Shown here: in pieces, positions 33,640 to 44,639 of the stretch
Layout of the letters: each line of letters opens with the position of its first letter
Position numbering within the stretch: position 1 is the stretch's first letter
Assembly (NCBI GenBank): GCA_001972305.1
Contig: BDDD01000115.1
Coordinates: 610,485-674,484 of the forward strand
Origin: Cephalotus follicularis
Taxonomy: Eukaryota; Streptophyta; Magnoliopsida; Oxalidales; Cephalotaceae
Direction of reading: 5' to 3'
Length of the DNA: 64,000 nucleotides
The notes under the pieces: model-generated
What the model was told of the DNA's origin: nothing
Database searches by the model: none
Seen by the model: the letters and a program-made list of their open reading frames with translations, nothing else
Position numbers and translations under genes: made by a program

Positions 33640-35668
33640 AAGTCCTCAAGCTAACATTGCTTTATTCTTTCCACTAGAGAAGGTTGAGCTATGACTTGAG
33701 ATAGGGAAGCTCATTCTCCTTGTTTTCTCACTTCCAAATTCATCCTTTGGAAATCTCTTATGAATTCTTCCTGTGAGGTGATCATCATAGCCAAGTTCCC
33801 CGTACTTTTTCGGCTCAGGGCGTCTGCCACGACGTTTACTTTTCCCAAATGGTACTAAATTGTGCAGTCGTAGTCCTTGATAAGTTCCAGCCACCTCCTT
33901 TGACTCATGTCTAACTCCTTTTGTGTGAAAATATATTTGAGGCTGTTGTGATCGGTAAAAATCTCGCACTTCTCTCCATATAGATAGTGCCTCCAAATCT
34001 TTAGCGCGAAAATAACTATAGCCAATTCCAAATCATGGGTAGGATAATTCTGTTCATGCGCTTTAAGCTGTCAAGAAGCATAAATGATCACTTTTCCTTA
34101 CTGCATCAGCACACAACCCAATCCTTTACAAGATGCATCGCTATACACCACGAAAGTTTCAGATTCCATTGGCAAGGCTAATATTGGTGCATTCATCAAC
34201 CTCTCTTTCAATTCCAAGAAACTTCTTTCTCATTGGTCAGACCATTCAAACTTGACATTCTTCTGCGTGAACCTTGTGAGAGGATTCGCAATGCGAGAGA
34301 AATTCTCGACAAACCTTCGATAGTAGCCTGCCAGTCCCAGAAAACTTCGTATTTCAACTACTGATGTGGGTCTCTGCCATTCTCTTATTGCTTCTGTCTT
34401 GGCGGGATCGACTGAGATACCTTCCTGTGTGATCACATCCCCCAAGAAGGATATTTCCTCCATCCAAAACTGGCATTTTCTGAACTTAGCATAGAGTCAT
34501 TCCTTCGGCAGTGTTTGTAACACACGGTTTGAATGCTCCTCATGTTCTTCTATACTCTTTGAGTATACCAATATGTCATCAATGAAGACTATCACGAACT
34601 GGTCCAAAAATTCATTGAATATTCTGTTCATCAATTCCATAAATACCGCCGGAGCATTCGTTAATCCAAATGACATTACTAAGAACTCGTAGTGCCCATA
34701 TCTTGTCCGAAAAGCAGTTTTTGGTATATCATTTTTTTTACTTTCACTTGATGGTAGCCCGATCGAAGGTCAATCTTTGAGAAGTATCGAGCATTCTTGA
34801 GCTGAATAAACAAGTTGTCAATCATTGGTAGTGGGTATTTATTCTTGATGGTGACTCGATTCAGCTCTTGATAATTTATGCAGAGTCTCATTGTTCCGTC
34901 TTTCTTCTTTACAAACAGTACCGGTGCACCCCATGGTGATACGCTTGGCCGAATAAATCCTTCATCCAAAAGTTCTTGTAATTGAGTCTTCAATTCTTTC
35001 AATTTGGCTGGCGCCATGCGGTAAGAACTCTTTGAAATAGGGGCTGTTCCAGGGATTATATCAATCGTAAACTCCACTTCTCGATCTGGTGGCATACCCG
35101 GTAAATCTTCAGGAAAAACATCGAGAAATTCCTTAACAACATGTAACTCTTCTATCTTTATCTTTTCCTTGTCAGTATCCATCACATAGGCAAGATAGCC
35201 TTTGCATCCTTTTCCCAACAATCGCTTAGCTTGCATCGATGATATGATCCTTAGAGGTTCACTAACTCTCGTGCTTCGGAAGATAAACTCAGGTCGGTTA
35301 GGTATAGAAAACCTAACTTCCTTCTTGAGACAATCAACACTAGCATGATTCATCGAAAGCCAATCCATGCCTAGTATGATGTCAAACTTTAGGATTGCTA
35401 TAGGTACTAGGTCTACTAGCATCATCCTATCGCATATTCTTAGATCACAAGACTTGTGTACCTTATCAGCCACCAAAGTATTACCACTTGGTGTTTCAAT
35501 GGCTAGACCTATCTCCAACTCTTGCAATGGGATACTTAAACATTGTGTAAAAGATAAGGACACAAATGAATGTGTCGCTCCTGTGTCAAACAATACATGT
35601 GCAGATTTAGAGCATACGGGAAAAGTACCTGTCACCACATCGTTAGGATTTTCTACCTCATCCGCCAT
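33640..35668 (-). pseudogene. Chromovirus-like Gypsy pol: protease, RT, RNase H; integrase missing
   Basis: The minus strand opens with ATG 35668 and shows the protease '[15 protein letters not shown]', '[11 protein letters not shown]', '[18 protein letters not shown]', then RT '[18 protein letters not shown]' and '[15 protein letters not shown]'. A frameshift near 34735 precedes the rest: the YxDD-type box '[11 protein letters not shown]' (about 34555-34595), '[19 protein letters not shown]', '[16 protein letters not shown]' and RNase H pieces ('[12 protein letters not shown]' in a broken frame near 33970). It ends in the DALSRK region at about 33800 and meets the LTR at 33598 without an integrase. 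There is no gag upstream of 35700. Confidence 0.82.
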
Positions 35669-35689
35669 TAGAAGAGGTCTAAGCGTCGA

Positions 35690-35880
35690 AGTTTACCTTC
35701 AAAGCGTCACTGCTTTAAGAAACCGTCGGTGCTTATGTGACCTTGTCTTGGCCTGTTGACGTTTGAAGCATTCGTTCGATGGTTAAGGCTAAACGCTGGC
35801 GCTTAATCTACACCGTCGATGCTTTAAACAATTCCGTCGACGCTTAACACTATCCGGTCGATGCTTTATCCCCTGTAAAC
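35690..35880. repeat. Cluster of TCGA-centred palindromes
   Basis: Seven or more variants of 'agcgtcgacgct' / 'gcatcgacgg' within 190 bp, at or just upstream of the start of the protease ORF of the neighbouring Gypsy element. 35880-35940 is ordinary AT-rich sequence. Confidence 0.6.
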
Positions 35881-35939
35881 AACTCTTTCAACATATCACA
35901 TGATGCAAGTAAGAGAGCATACTACTTAACATTATCATT

Positions 35940-36890
35940 CAAAAATTTTCGGTCATTACAACAGGCGCTGGTGTGCATCAGATGAGCCCTAAGTGCAGGC
36001 AGCATGGCCCTGCAGAGATACTACAGTGAGTGTGGGATGAAATGGTGAACATGTGGATGTCCAAGTATTTTCAGAAGTGGGCAAGAACAAATGCCACCAA
36101 TAGGACGAACGAAGCACACACCTCCTACATTGGCCGTAGTTACACGATGTAAAGACAACTTCATATTGGGGTAAGTAATAAACTTAATTTATAATTATGG
36201 TGCTTAATAAACTTCATTTGTGTTTCAAACTAATTCGAAATTGCATTTGACTTGCAGAAGGTGAAGGAGAAGCCTACTGTGGATGTATTTTACGACACCT
36301 ATCGGAGGGTGGGGAATGATACTCTTCCACCTCCTATTATAATGGAGAGGATGGTGAGTCATAAACTTAAATGAATATGTCAATTACCCTTTATATGTCA
36401 ATCACCTAACTGATTAATGTTGTATTTTTTTTATAGGAGAAGTACCGGGCTGCTGCCGGGTTAGATACTGTGGAGGGGCCCGACGACACTAGTAGGTCGG
36501 CTCCCTTCAACATCGTGGCATAGACAGAGGCGACTGGAATTCCACGGAAGGGCAAGATCCGTGAATTGGGGAACTACATGACTTCCACGAAGATGCTACC
36601 ACAAGCACTTCGAGGTACTTAGTCGGGAGTGGGAAGTCAGAGTCGCCCATTCACTTCACAGCCATCGGAGGCCAACCCAGGGACGGACACAGGTGTTCAG
36701 GAGGAGGTCTCAGAGCTTCGCCAGTAGGTGACCCGGGTACAGACGACGTTGGAGAGTTTTATGGCTCAGATGATGGCCACCCATACAGAATCTCAGTCCA
36801 TACGCAGACCATCTAATCAGAGTTCGTCGTAGAGCCGGTACCCCCCCTCCCAGCCATCCCCAGACTCGGACCATAGCAATGACAAGTCAT
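35940..36890 (+). pseudogene. CACTA (En/Spm) second-ORF-like remnant
   Basis: The plus strand holds exon-like pieces: 'KYFQKWARTNATNRT' (about 36061-36105), 'KEKPTVDVFYDTYRR' (about 36265-36310), 'MEKYRAAAGLD' (about 36430-36465) and a C-terminal Ser/Gln-rich segment ('RPSNQSSS' near 36800). This order matches the plant Transposase_24 (PF03004) proteins of CACTA elements. GT-AG introns are plausible ('gtgagtcata...tttttttatag'). Stops at 36002 and 36522 show decay. Confidence 0.6.
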
Positions 36891-37139
36891 AGTTTGTTGA
36901 GTTTGACACTTTTTAGAGTGTTTGTAAACGTATTACACTTTTTTTTATAAATATTCTATAAAGCTCATTTACATTGTTTTATTAGCTTAATGTGAATGAA
37001 ATGTGTTGTTTAGTAGTTATTGATGGAGTCAATTACACAATTGTGAAATATAAACTGTTATTGTGGCTGTTGCTTAAATGAATTGCACGTTTTGCTTGGA
37101 TATAGGGAATGGATTCTGCTGATATAACCACCAATAGAA

Positions 37140-37560
37140 ACTGCAGAATTGCGAGGGCACGGCGAGGGTATTTCCCTCTCCATTCTGTAGCAAATATACA
37201 CGGTGAGGGTTGGTGAGGGTATATGCATGTACGAGCAGATAATGGTGAGGGGGCACATGCCATAGCTATACCCTCCCCATGGTGAGGGCATGACTGCGAG
37301 GGGGAGCCCGCCCTCACCGTGGCGAGGGCATGACGACGAGGGGGATCCAACCCTAGACAAACCCTCACCTTGGCGAGGGAAATCTACGGTGAGGGGACCT
37401 GACTTTCACCGTGAACTCGCCAAGCCCTCGTGAAGTTGATGAGGAGGAAGATTTCGATGAGGGTTTCTTCCCCTCGCCATGCCCTCGGAGTTGACTCAAA
37501 GGCGAGAGGATGGCGAGGGGAAGTGCCCTCGCCGTTGACCTATTTTTTAGTTGTGTCGAT
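37140..37560. repeat. CACTA-like subterminal repeats and end
   Basis: At least ten copies of 'gcgagggcatg' / 'ccctcgccgtg' in both orientations. The block ends with 'acctattttttagttgtg', which resembles a degenerate CACTA terminal sequence read outward. It lies just downstream of the PF03004-like remnant, as expected at the 3' end of a CACTA element. The frames seen through it are products of the repeats. Confidence 0.55.
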
Positions 37561-37569
37561 GACTGATTT

Positions 37570-38702
37570 GCATTCAATTGATTGATTGTTCCTATTAGAG
37601 CTACCTCATGACCATAGTTAGGTTTGTGAGACGATCTTTGTTTACCATCTATTGACCCTGATTGGATTGTTACCAGCCTATGAGCGATACAATATTACTT
37701 GAGCAACCTATGGGCATAGCTACTATCCTCAGGTGACACGTATCACCAAGTATATGTGGGATGGAACTTACCATCGAGTATATGTTTAAAATTGCACTCA
37801 CCATCAAGGATGCACTTGGTTAACACTTACCACCAAGTATGCGCATAAGTGGCACTTACCACTGTGCATGTGCTCAGATGGCACTTACCATTGAGTAGGA
37901 ACTTAGTGGCACTTACCATTATGTATGTCGAGTGGGACTAGTCTAATTGATCCCAGTCTAGCAGACTGGTCTAGCCATCCTCTATAAAGGATCACCCTCT
38001 AGGGGTTAGATTGTCGATATCGGCATTGATTAAATTGGACTTGTATCGATTTGAGATCACACGCTCTATAGGATTTACTTGATTTGATGTGAGTGCACTC
38101 GCGCTCTTTTATTGATATTTAGTTAGAAGATTGATAGGACTGATATTAGATCCCACTTCGATACATCGGTATGGGTCAGTTGTATACGACTGGTAGATCG
38201 TAATTGGCATTCATGCATTTTACATGCCATACATCATTACTGTATACTTGATATTTGACGTTGTGCACTTACACATTTATATGATACTGCATACCTATAT
38301 AGCATAATTTGCGTATGGGGATGTATCTACTTGACCCTATGGCTAACCCATCCTTCATGATGGGGACTCTATTTTGTTACAGGTAACACTACAGGGAATC
38401 GTGGTCGTGGATATTGCTAGTTACTCCTTTCTGTTGAGGATTTGAATATTGTAATGCTTTATTGCTTTTAACATGTATTAAACATGTACTGTATTTGTAT
38501 TGATATCGCACTAAAACTCATACTTGTAGTAATTAGTATAGTTTACTATTATTACTTCTGAAGCTGTGACGAATTACATGTGTTGTAATAAAGTTAATCT
38601 ATCCAGCTATTTGATACATTACCTAGGCTCGACTACTATAATTAACTATATATTACTCTACATAACACTAAGTTTCCAGCCATCCGAGTGCTGGACGTTA
38701 CA
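37570..38702 (+). repeat. 5' LTR (part) of gag-only Gypsy element
   Basis: It ends 'gctggacgttaca' at 38702, immediately before gag-bearing DNA. It contains a degenerate tandem array (37728-37930) of a ~36-base unit with 'ggcacttaccattgagtatg'. The left end is cut by the CACTA-like remnant. Homology to the 3' LTR start at 40113 could not be shown because the two preserved parts do not overlap clearly. Confidence 0.5.
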
Positions 38703-38739
38703 TAAGGTGGAATAATTTGGCTATTGGGGATGAATATTA

Positions 38740-40100
38740 ATCGATACATGAGAATCAGGCACCGGATTTTGATGAGAATGCTCTGCCTCGTGGAGATGAT
38801 CATTCTACTTGGAGAGATATGTGTGCAACTATGGCAAGGATGAATGAATTGTTGATGAGAAGGAATGCATGGTATGAACCTATACAAGGGGGAGATGATG
38901 TACTAGTAAGGATTATGAAACTACATCCTCCGGTTTTCTAAGGAGAGATGGATCTGATAGTAGCTGAACAGTGGCTTCTTAACATGACAAAGGTCTCTAT
39001 AGTTATGGGGAGCTCGGATAAGCAGGTCCTTTCCTTAGAAGTTTACATGCTTCAAGGAGAATTTGAACATTGGTGGGCAATGGTCCAAGCTTCACAGGTA
39101 CTTAAGGAGACACAGAAGACATGTGGGTGCATTTGTGACGGAGTTCAATGCTCCGTTCTATCCTGAGGAAATCAAAGAGAAAAGGGAACAAGAGTTTTCC
39201 AACCTGACACGTGGAGACATCACAGTTGCACACTATGAGAGCAAGTTCATTGAGTTTTCTCGGTCGGCTCTGTATCTCATTCAATGTGAGGCAAGAAAGG
39301 CAAAGAAATTTCTATGGGCTTTAAAGACTGAGCTCAGAGGTCAACCGATCGCACAGGATTTGAGGACTATGGTTGATGTTGTAGCTAGGGCCAGACAGTT
39401 AGAAGACCTATCATAAAAGTTCATGATGCTGAGAATTCAGACAAGTACTGGACAATCACCGTACTTATGGTAGAGTGATTAGAGTGGATCTCCTAGTGGG
39501 AAGTCAGCAAAGACATATAGTAGTGGCTCGCCCAGTGGATCACCGGTGGGGTTTACAGAGGGATTCTTCTAGGGTGACTTCCATGCTGGTCCTAAAGGGA
39601 GTGGTGGTCGAACATAGTTTTCATTTGACAGGAGACCAATGCGTAGTTACCATCGGTGGAACCAGTCTGGAGCACCAAGTAAGGGTACTCAGTCTAGGTT
39701 CCCGGATGCCAGGAACCAACTTGGACCAGAATCGTGCATACATTATCAGAGGGCCAATCACACCTCTGATAACTGTCGCCGATACTTGAGAAGTTTTATG
39801 CACTGTGGAGAGATGGGACACTTGGCTAGGGATTTCCCATATAGGATGGCTAACATTGGACAACAACGGACAGGGCAGACACAGTATCAGTATCAGCCAC
39901 CTTATACACAACATCAGGCACCACCTACACAGACTAGTAGTGCACCAGGTGCTTCTAATGGGAAAAAACAAGTAAGTAGTCAAGTTCGTCTATACAACAT
40001 GATTATGAGGAATGGTACATTAACAAGTGTGACATCAAAAGGTAAGATCATAGTTATGGATACATTTATGGACAGTGAATATAGGGACCATATTTTTTTA
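38740..40100 (+). pseudogene. Gypsy gag, followed directly by the 3' LTR
   Basis: Frame pieces include 'MDLIVAEQWLLNMTK', 'GEFEHWWAMV', 'FYPEEIKEKREQEFSNL' and 'GDITVAHYESKFIEFS', a standard Retrotrans_gag domain. Then comes a basic/Gly-Ser linker and two knuckle-like motifs ('CIHYQRANHTSDNCRR', 'CMHCGEMGHLARDFP', the last Cys replaced by Phe). Stops at 38938, 39414 and others, plus frame changes, break it. After the knuckles there is no protease or RT: a purine tract (40099-40112) and an LTR start follow. Confidence 0.75.
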
Positions 40101-40112
40101 AGGAGGAGGAAA

Positions 40113-40968
40113 TGTAACGCCCCAAAACAACAGTTACTAGTTTTGGCATGTATTGGGTCATATTTTCATGGTACATAGATATTATGGAAATGATTGTACA
40201 AATGATTATGATGTGGATCGAGGTATTTAATACATGTATGGAATGATAAGTGTTTATATGAATTGATTATATGGTGTTTGGGGCATTAATTGCACGCATT
40301 TGGGCATATACCTGTATAAGGATGTTATGACATATTTAAATGTTATATATGAATACATGAGGGATAACATGGGGGTATTTAGTTGCATGTGAGCGATGTG
40401 AGCATTTTGATTTTAAGAGAGAAAACCTATAAATAGAATTCATTTCCTCTTTTATTCTTTATTCTCACAAACACACTCTCTCTTTACTTCTATCTCAAAC
40501 CTCCCATATCCTCTCTCTCTCTCTCTCGCTCTCTCTCTACCCAAATGTCCTCCAAAACATACAAAATTGAAACTCAAATGATCATGGGAATAAGGGGTAG
40601 TTGATAGAAGCTAGAGACTTCAGTCTCTCCTCCTCTATCTAATAGTTTCAACGGTTAAAGCACTGAAGTGAAAAGGTGGGAATTTGTCTACCTAAAATGC
40701 ATTTGAAATTATTTATTGCTTTATGATATGCATGGATTGTAATGCCTTGATGAGTACTTGACTATGTATGTGAAAGGATCGATTAGAACATATTAAAGCA
40801 AGTTAAAATGGGTTTTTCATGAAAAATGGACTTTTAGATCTGTTTCACCCCTTTTCAGATCTAGTGTCTTTCTGATTGTCCAAATGACTAGGTCTCTTGA
40901 TATGTCACCGCTAGATGTCTAGATCTTTCCCCTTAAGTTTTGTTTCAAATGTATTTGAGGAAGATGAT
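40113..40968 (+). repeat. 3' LTR (part) of gag-only Gypsy element
   Basis: It starts TGTAACGCCCCAAAAC after the purine run 'aaggaggaggaaa'. It contains 'aacctataaatagaattc' (40426-40443, TATA-type) and a TC repeat (40511-40538). It is cut at 40968, where another LTR begins. Confidence 0.6.
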
Positions 40969-42118
40969 TGTAACACCCCGCGCCCGCAGGGCAGACACGT
41001 AGTATTACTCTCAATCCAATACACAATACAATGGTCGGGACTAGCAATATAAAAATGCGGAAAACTTAAAACTTTGCAATACATAACACTTGCGGAAGAT
41101 ACAATACCAATCCATTCATACAGTACAATGCAAATATTTTACAATACTAGTCTTTTACAATACATTATCAATCCTTCAATACAGTATTACAATACAGTAC
41201 ATTCCAAACTTCACTACAATCTCATAACCAGTCCTGCGGTACCCAAGCAGTCATGCGATCAATCGAGTCTTCAATCCTTCTGTCCGCTGCTACCTGCTGC
41301 CCTACCTATGCCGCACACAAAGGTACAACACAGCCCCAAATGAGACTACTGTTTATATTACATTATATATGTAATAATTGAACTGATTGTGTTTGATAGT
41401 CTGTTAGTCTAGTGATCGGAGTGTATCACTGGCTACGGAGGTGAGCCTAGGTGCCAGGAGTTGGCTAGAGCTTATATAAAAAATTTATCTGCAATGCAGA
41501 TCGTGAATGTTAATTTCCCGTAAAATGCCGGCAATACTATTTACCTTTTCTATCATCATCGGAGTGTATGGTGTTAGTTAGGTGATGCATCATTGGGTCT
41601 AGGAGGTAGCGACGTGTGACACCCACTAGTCTTCGGACAACTGTATCGTTTGTACCCTTTGTGGTATTCCTGATATCTGATTGATTGTAGCCACTTGACA
41701 TGGTTTCTTATATATATATATATATACTGTACTAAAATATAAACTGTCATGCATGATTACATTTATATATTCATTTTCATGCATATCTCATACTTAGCCG
41801 AGTAGACAAAAGGCTACTACCTACAATTTCATATTGACGAAGGAAATTGAAGGCGTGTTGCTGAAACTTTACTTTGAAGGTTTTATTTAAGGTTGTAATT
41901 GTAATTAAGTCATACCCCTTGTTATATTTGCATTATCAATATGTAACATATAACTTTGAATTTGTAATATGTTTAAGCATGTAGTATGGGCTGCATATGT
42001 ATACTATTTTGGATAATCTAGTATTGTTAATGCTTTCGCAAAAGGTTAAGAGATTTAATAAATTGGTAAATACTGGATTAATTGAATTAACCATGTGTTA
42101 ATAAATAGGGGTGTGACA
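40969..42118 (-). repeat. 3' LTR of a second gag-only Gypsy element
   Basis: TGTAACACCCCGC at the left, GGGGTGTGACA at the right: TG..CA ends, 1150 bp. The segment 'acaatggtcggga' near its left end recurs in the LTR at 43752. The native run (TA)n at 41711-41726 is not on the 54-bp grid. Confidence 0.65.
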
Positions 42119-43639
42119 GTCAATCTCTAATAAAAAAATCTTTACAAACTCGATTGATAGTCGCCGACTCACCGAGAGATGTACTAACCTCCATGAAGAA
42201 GGGTAACCAATTAGGACCCACACCCATGCTAAGCATAATATGAGATGCAATAAAATAGTGGGATAAGCCCGGATCTATAAGAACACGAGCTGAAAGCAGG
42301 TAAAGTGGAAGAATATCTCCAATAATAGAGTTACATCCAGTTGCAATGCTAAGATCCATAGCAAAAACACTTCCATGTACTGTCGGTGTCGATCTCGCAA
42401 CCCGCTTCCCCTTAGGCTGAGAAGTCCCACGAGAAGTAGATGACGTACCACTGTGCTACCTCTGTGACCCCTATCCATATGATGTTTGAGGCTATGATGC
42501 CTGTGTTGTTCTGTGAGGGAAATTTTTGGTGAAGTGATCAGCAGAACCATAAGTCAAGCAAAAAGCCAAATGCCATCTGCAATTTTCTATAGTGTGGTTT
42601 GTTTTCTGATAATGCACACAAGCGGTCGGGGAATTCTGATTACCTGCATTAGAGAACCTGGAAGGTGTATTTTTATTGGCCCATTGAGATCTACGACGGG
42701 AACTCTTCGACTGGCTGTTCCTCCTTCTCGAGAACTGGGACAGATTCCTCGTACTATAAGGGCTACTACCCTGAGAACCTAGAGAATCACTATTATCTGT
42801 GTTCTGAGATATATTACCGTCATTGCCACTACAACCACTTTGTGAAGAAGTAGGCGCTTTATGGTTGTCTGCTCTATTCCTCATCTGTCTCGCCTCCTCT
42901 GCAAGACTCTCAAGCTACCTAGCTCGAGTAGCAATCTCAGTGATGGAAGTGAAGCTCAAAGCAGTCAACTACCTCCTCAAGTCCATCCTCAATACACGAA
43001 GAAACTTCTTCGTGCTTTGTTTTTATCCTTCCACTAGATATGGAGAAGAACGAGCTACAGGATAAATCTTGACTCACACTCAGAAACAGACATATCTCCC
43101 TGCACCAGACTAGCAAACTCAGTCTTCCTTTTTTCCTTCTTATCCTAAAGAAAATATCGTGCAAAGAACTTTTTCTGGAAGACTGTCCATGAATGAACCG
43201 TCCCATTGATCGTCCAGTCATTATTAGCCATGGTCCACCAATGCTCAGCTTCACACTGCACCATGTATACGGCCAAGACCAGCTTATGCTCGTTATCATA
43301 TTCCATCACCTGGAAGATCTTTTCAATCGACAGAAGCCGTGACTCCCATGTCGAAGGATCCAGAAGTCCCAAAAATACTAGTGGCTTCAGTTTCAAAAAT
43401 TGGCTCACTGAATTATCTCTTCGAGGCCTCCGCTCGGCCCTGGAAGCTCTGCGTCCCATTATATTTTCCATTTGTGCCATAGTTGCGCGTATCTATCTCC
43501 ATGACTCAGGATCAGCTCCCGGAGGTGGAGTTTCAAGATTATACTCTGGAAAAGGGTTCTCATGTACCGATTCTTCTACTACGGCATGAGCTGGGGCATT
43601 ACGTCTGCCACCGCGAGTGTGTCTCCTTCTGCCATCCAT
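42119..43639 (-). pseudogene. Gypsy gag with protease stub
   Basis: The minus strand starts at ATG 43639 ('MDGRRRHTRGGR', then 'ENPFPEYNLETPPPGAD') and continues with 'FLGLLDPSTWESRLLSIEK', 'YMVQCEAEHWWTM' and 'FQKKFFARYFL' of the gag domain. Then come a Ser/Arg/Asn-rich tail, knuckle-like 'CVHYQKTNHTIENC', and the protease stub 'VLIDPGLSHYFIA', in which the DTG/DSG active site reads DPG. It then meets the LTR at 42118: RT, RNase H and integrase are absent. Several stops and frameshifts are present (for example TAG after 'PESWR'). Confidence 0.72.
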
Positions 43640-43751
43640 GATCTACCTTATTGAAGAAACATGTTAGATTTATAGCATGAAACATTTCAGTTGGACTTAT
43701 CACTACAATTGACATTTAACTCAGCAGGTCGACTTTCTCCCCAATAACATT

Positions 43752-44056
43752 TGTAACACCCTATGTTCGGGTAGCAAACCCGAAGCGATACATTCAATAA
43801 CATTTACAATGGTCGGGTCTAGGATACGTATCAAAAATATGATAAATTTAAAACTTCAATATAATATGCTTCAAGCTTTAAGTAAAGATACAATTATTAG
43901 AAGCTTGAATTAGAAGCACAATACTTATTACCATAAGAAAGTACTTATACATGAATACTAAAGCAGTAAGCCTCCAATCAACAAGTCTTCAATCCCAAGA
44001 CTAAGAGCATCCATGTCCACTGGTCCTTGCTGAGCCACCTGAAACACAATAAATGT
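43752..44056 (-). repeat. 5' LTR (part) of the second gag-only Gypsy element
   Basis: TGTAACACCCTATG next to the gag leader, with 'ttacaatggtcgggtct' as in 40969-42118. It is cut near 44057, where a different LTR-like start (tgtcacatcccgaagg) appears. 44057-44390 has no recognisable coding content. Confidence 0.55.
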
Positions 44057-44394
44057 CACATCCCGAAGGATTGGTTAGCCATGAGCCAAGTAGGAATATC
44101 CACAATTATGTTGCCTTGTTGGTGTGGTTAGTGGATGTGTTGGCTAGCGGCGTGCTTGTTGAGTTGAGGCAGAAGATGCAAAATAGGTTAAAAATGAAAT
44201 AAGGTTTTGATCCAGTGAGCCGTTTAGGTAGGGTGATGAAAATTGGAAAGTGAGTTTTAACTTTATATAGTTGAGAGGATTTTGATAGTGTGTGATAGTT
44301 TTAATTATGTATTAATTGTGTATTTTAAATCTATAATATAGTTAAAGATTATATTTTATCAATATTATTGTTATATAAAAAAATATATGGAAAA

Positions 44395-44570
44395 AAACAA
44401 AATACCGGTTCGGTTCGGGTTTTACCAGTATCTAGATGTTCCCTAAACCGAACTGGTAGTACCGGGTTCTAGAATTTAGAACCCTAAACCGAAATCAGGT
44501 AAAAAAAAACCAAACCGATTCGTCGGTTTCGGATGGGATCGGATAGGTTTTTCGGTTTTTCAGTTTTTTT
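44395..44570. repeat. 'ggttcggtt' / 'aaccgaac' inverted low-complexity block
   Basis: Opposed runs of 'ccggttcggttcggg' and 'ctaaaccgaactgg', then 'aaaaccaaaccgattcgtcggtttcgg', can fold into hairpins. Such blocks are common in plant non-autonomous transposons, but I cannot define ends or a target duplication. Confidence 0.4.
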
Positions 44571-44639
44571 GTCCAGCGCTATTCATTCATGTGTCATTTG
44601 AATTGGTTGAGATTTTGTAGGAATAAGTTGGCCAGAGAA

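Noticed and set aside
37033..37577. Three overlapping minus-strand frames of 60-111 codons
   Set aside because: They run through the 'gcgagggcatg' subterminal repeats; the low-complexity translation has no protein features.
41700..41730. Further (TA)n run as part of the grid
   Set aside because: It starts out of phase with 53+54k, is isolated, and looks like an ordinary microsatellite.
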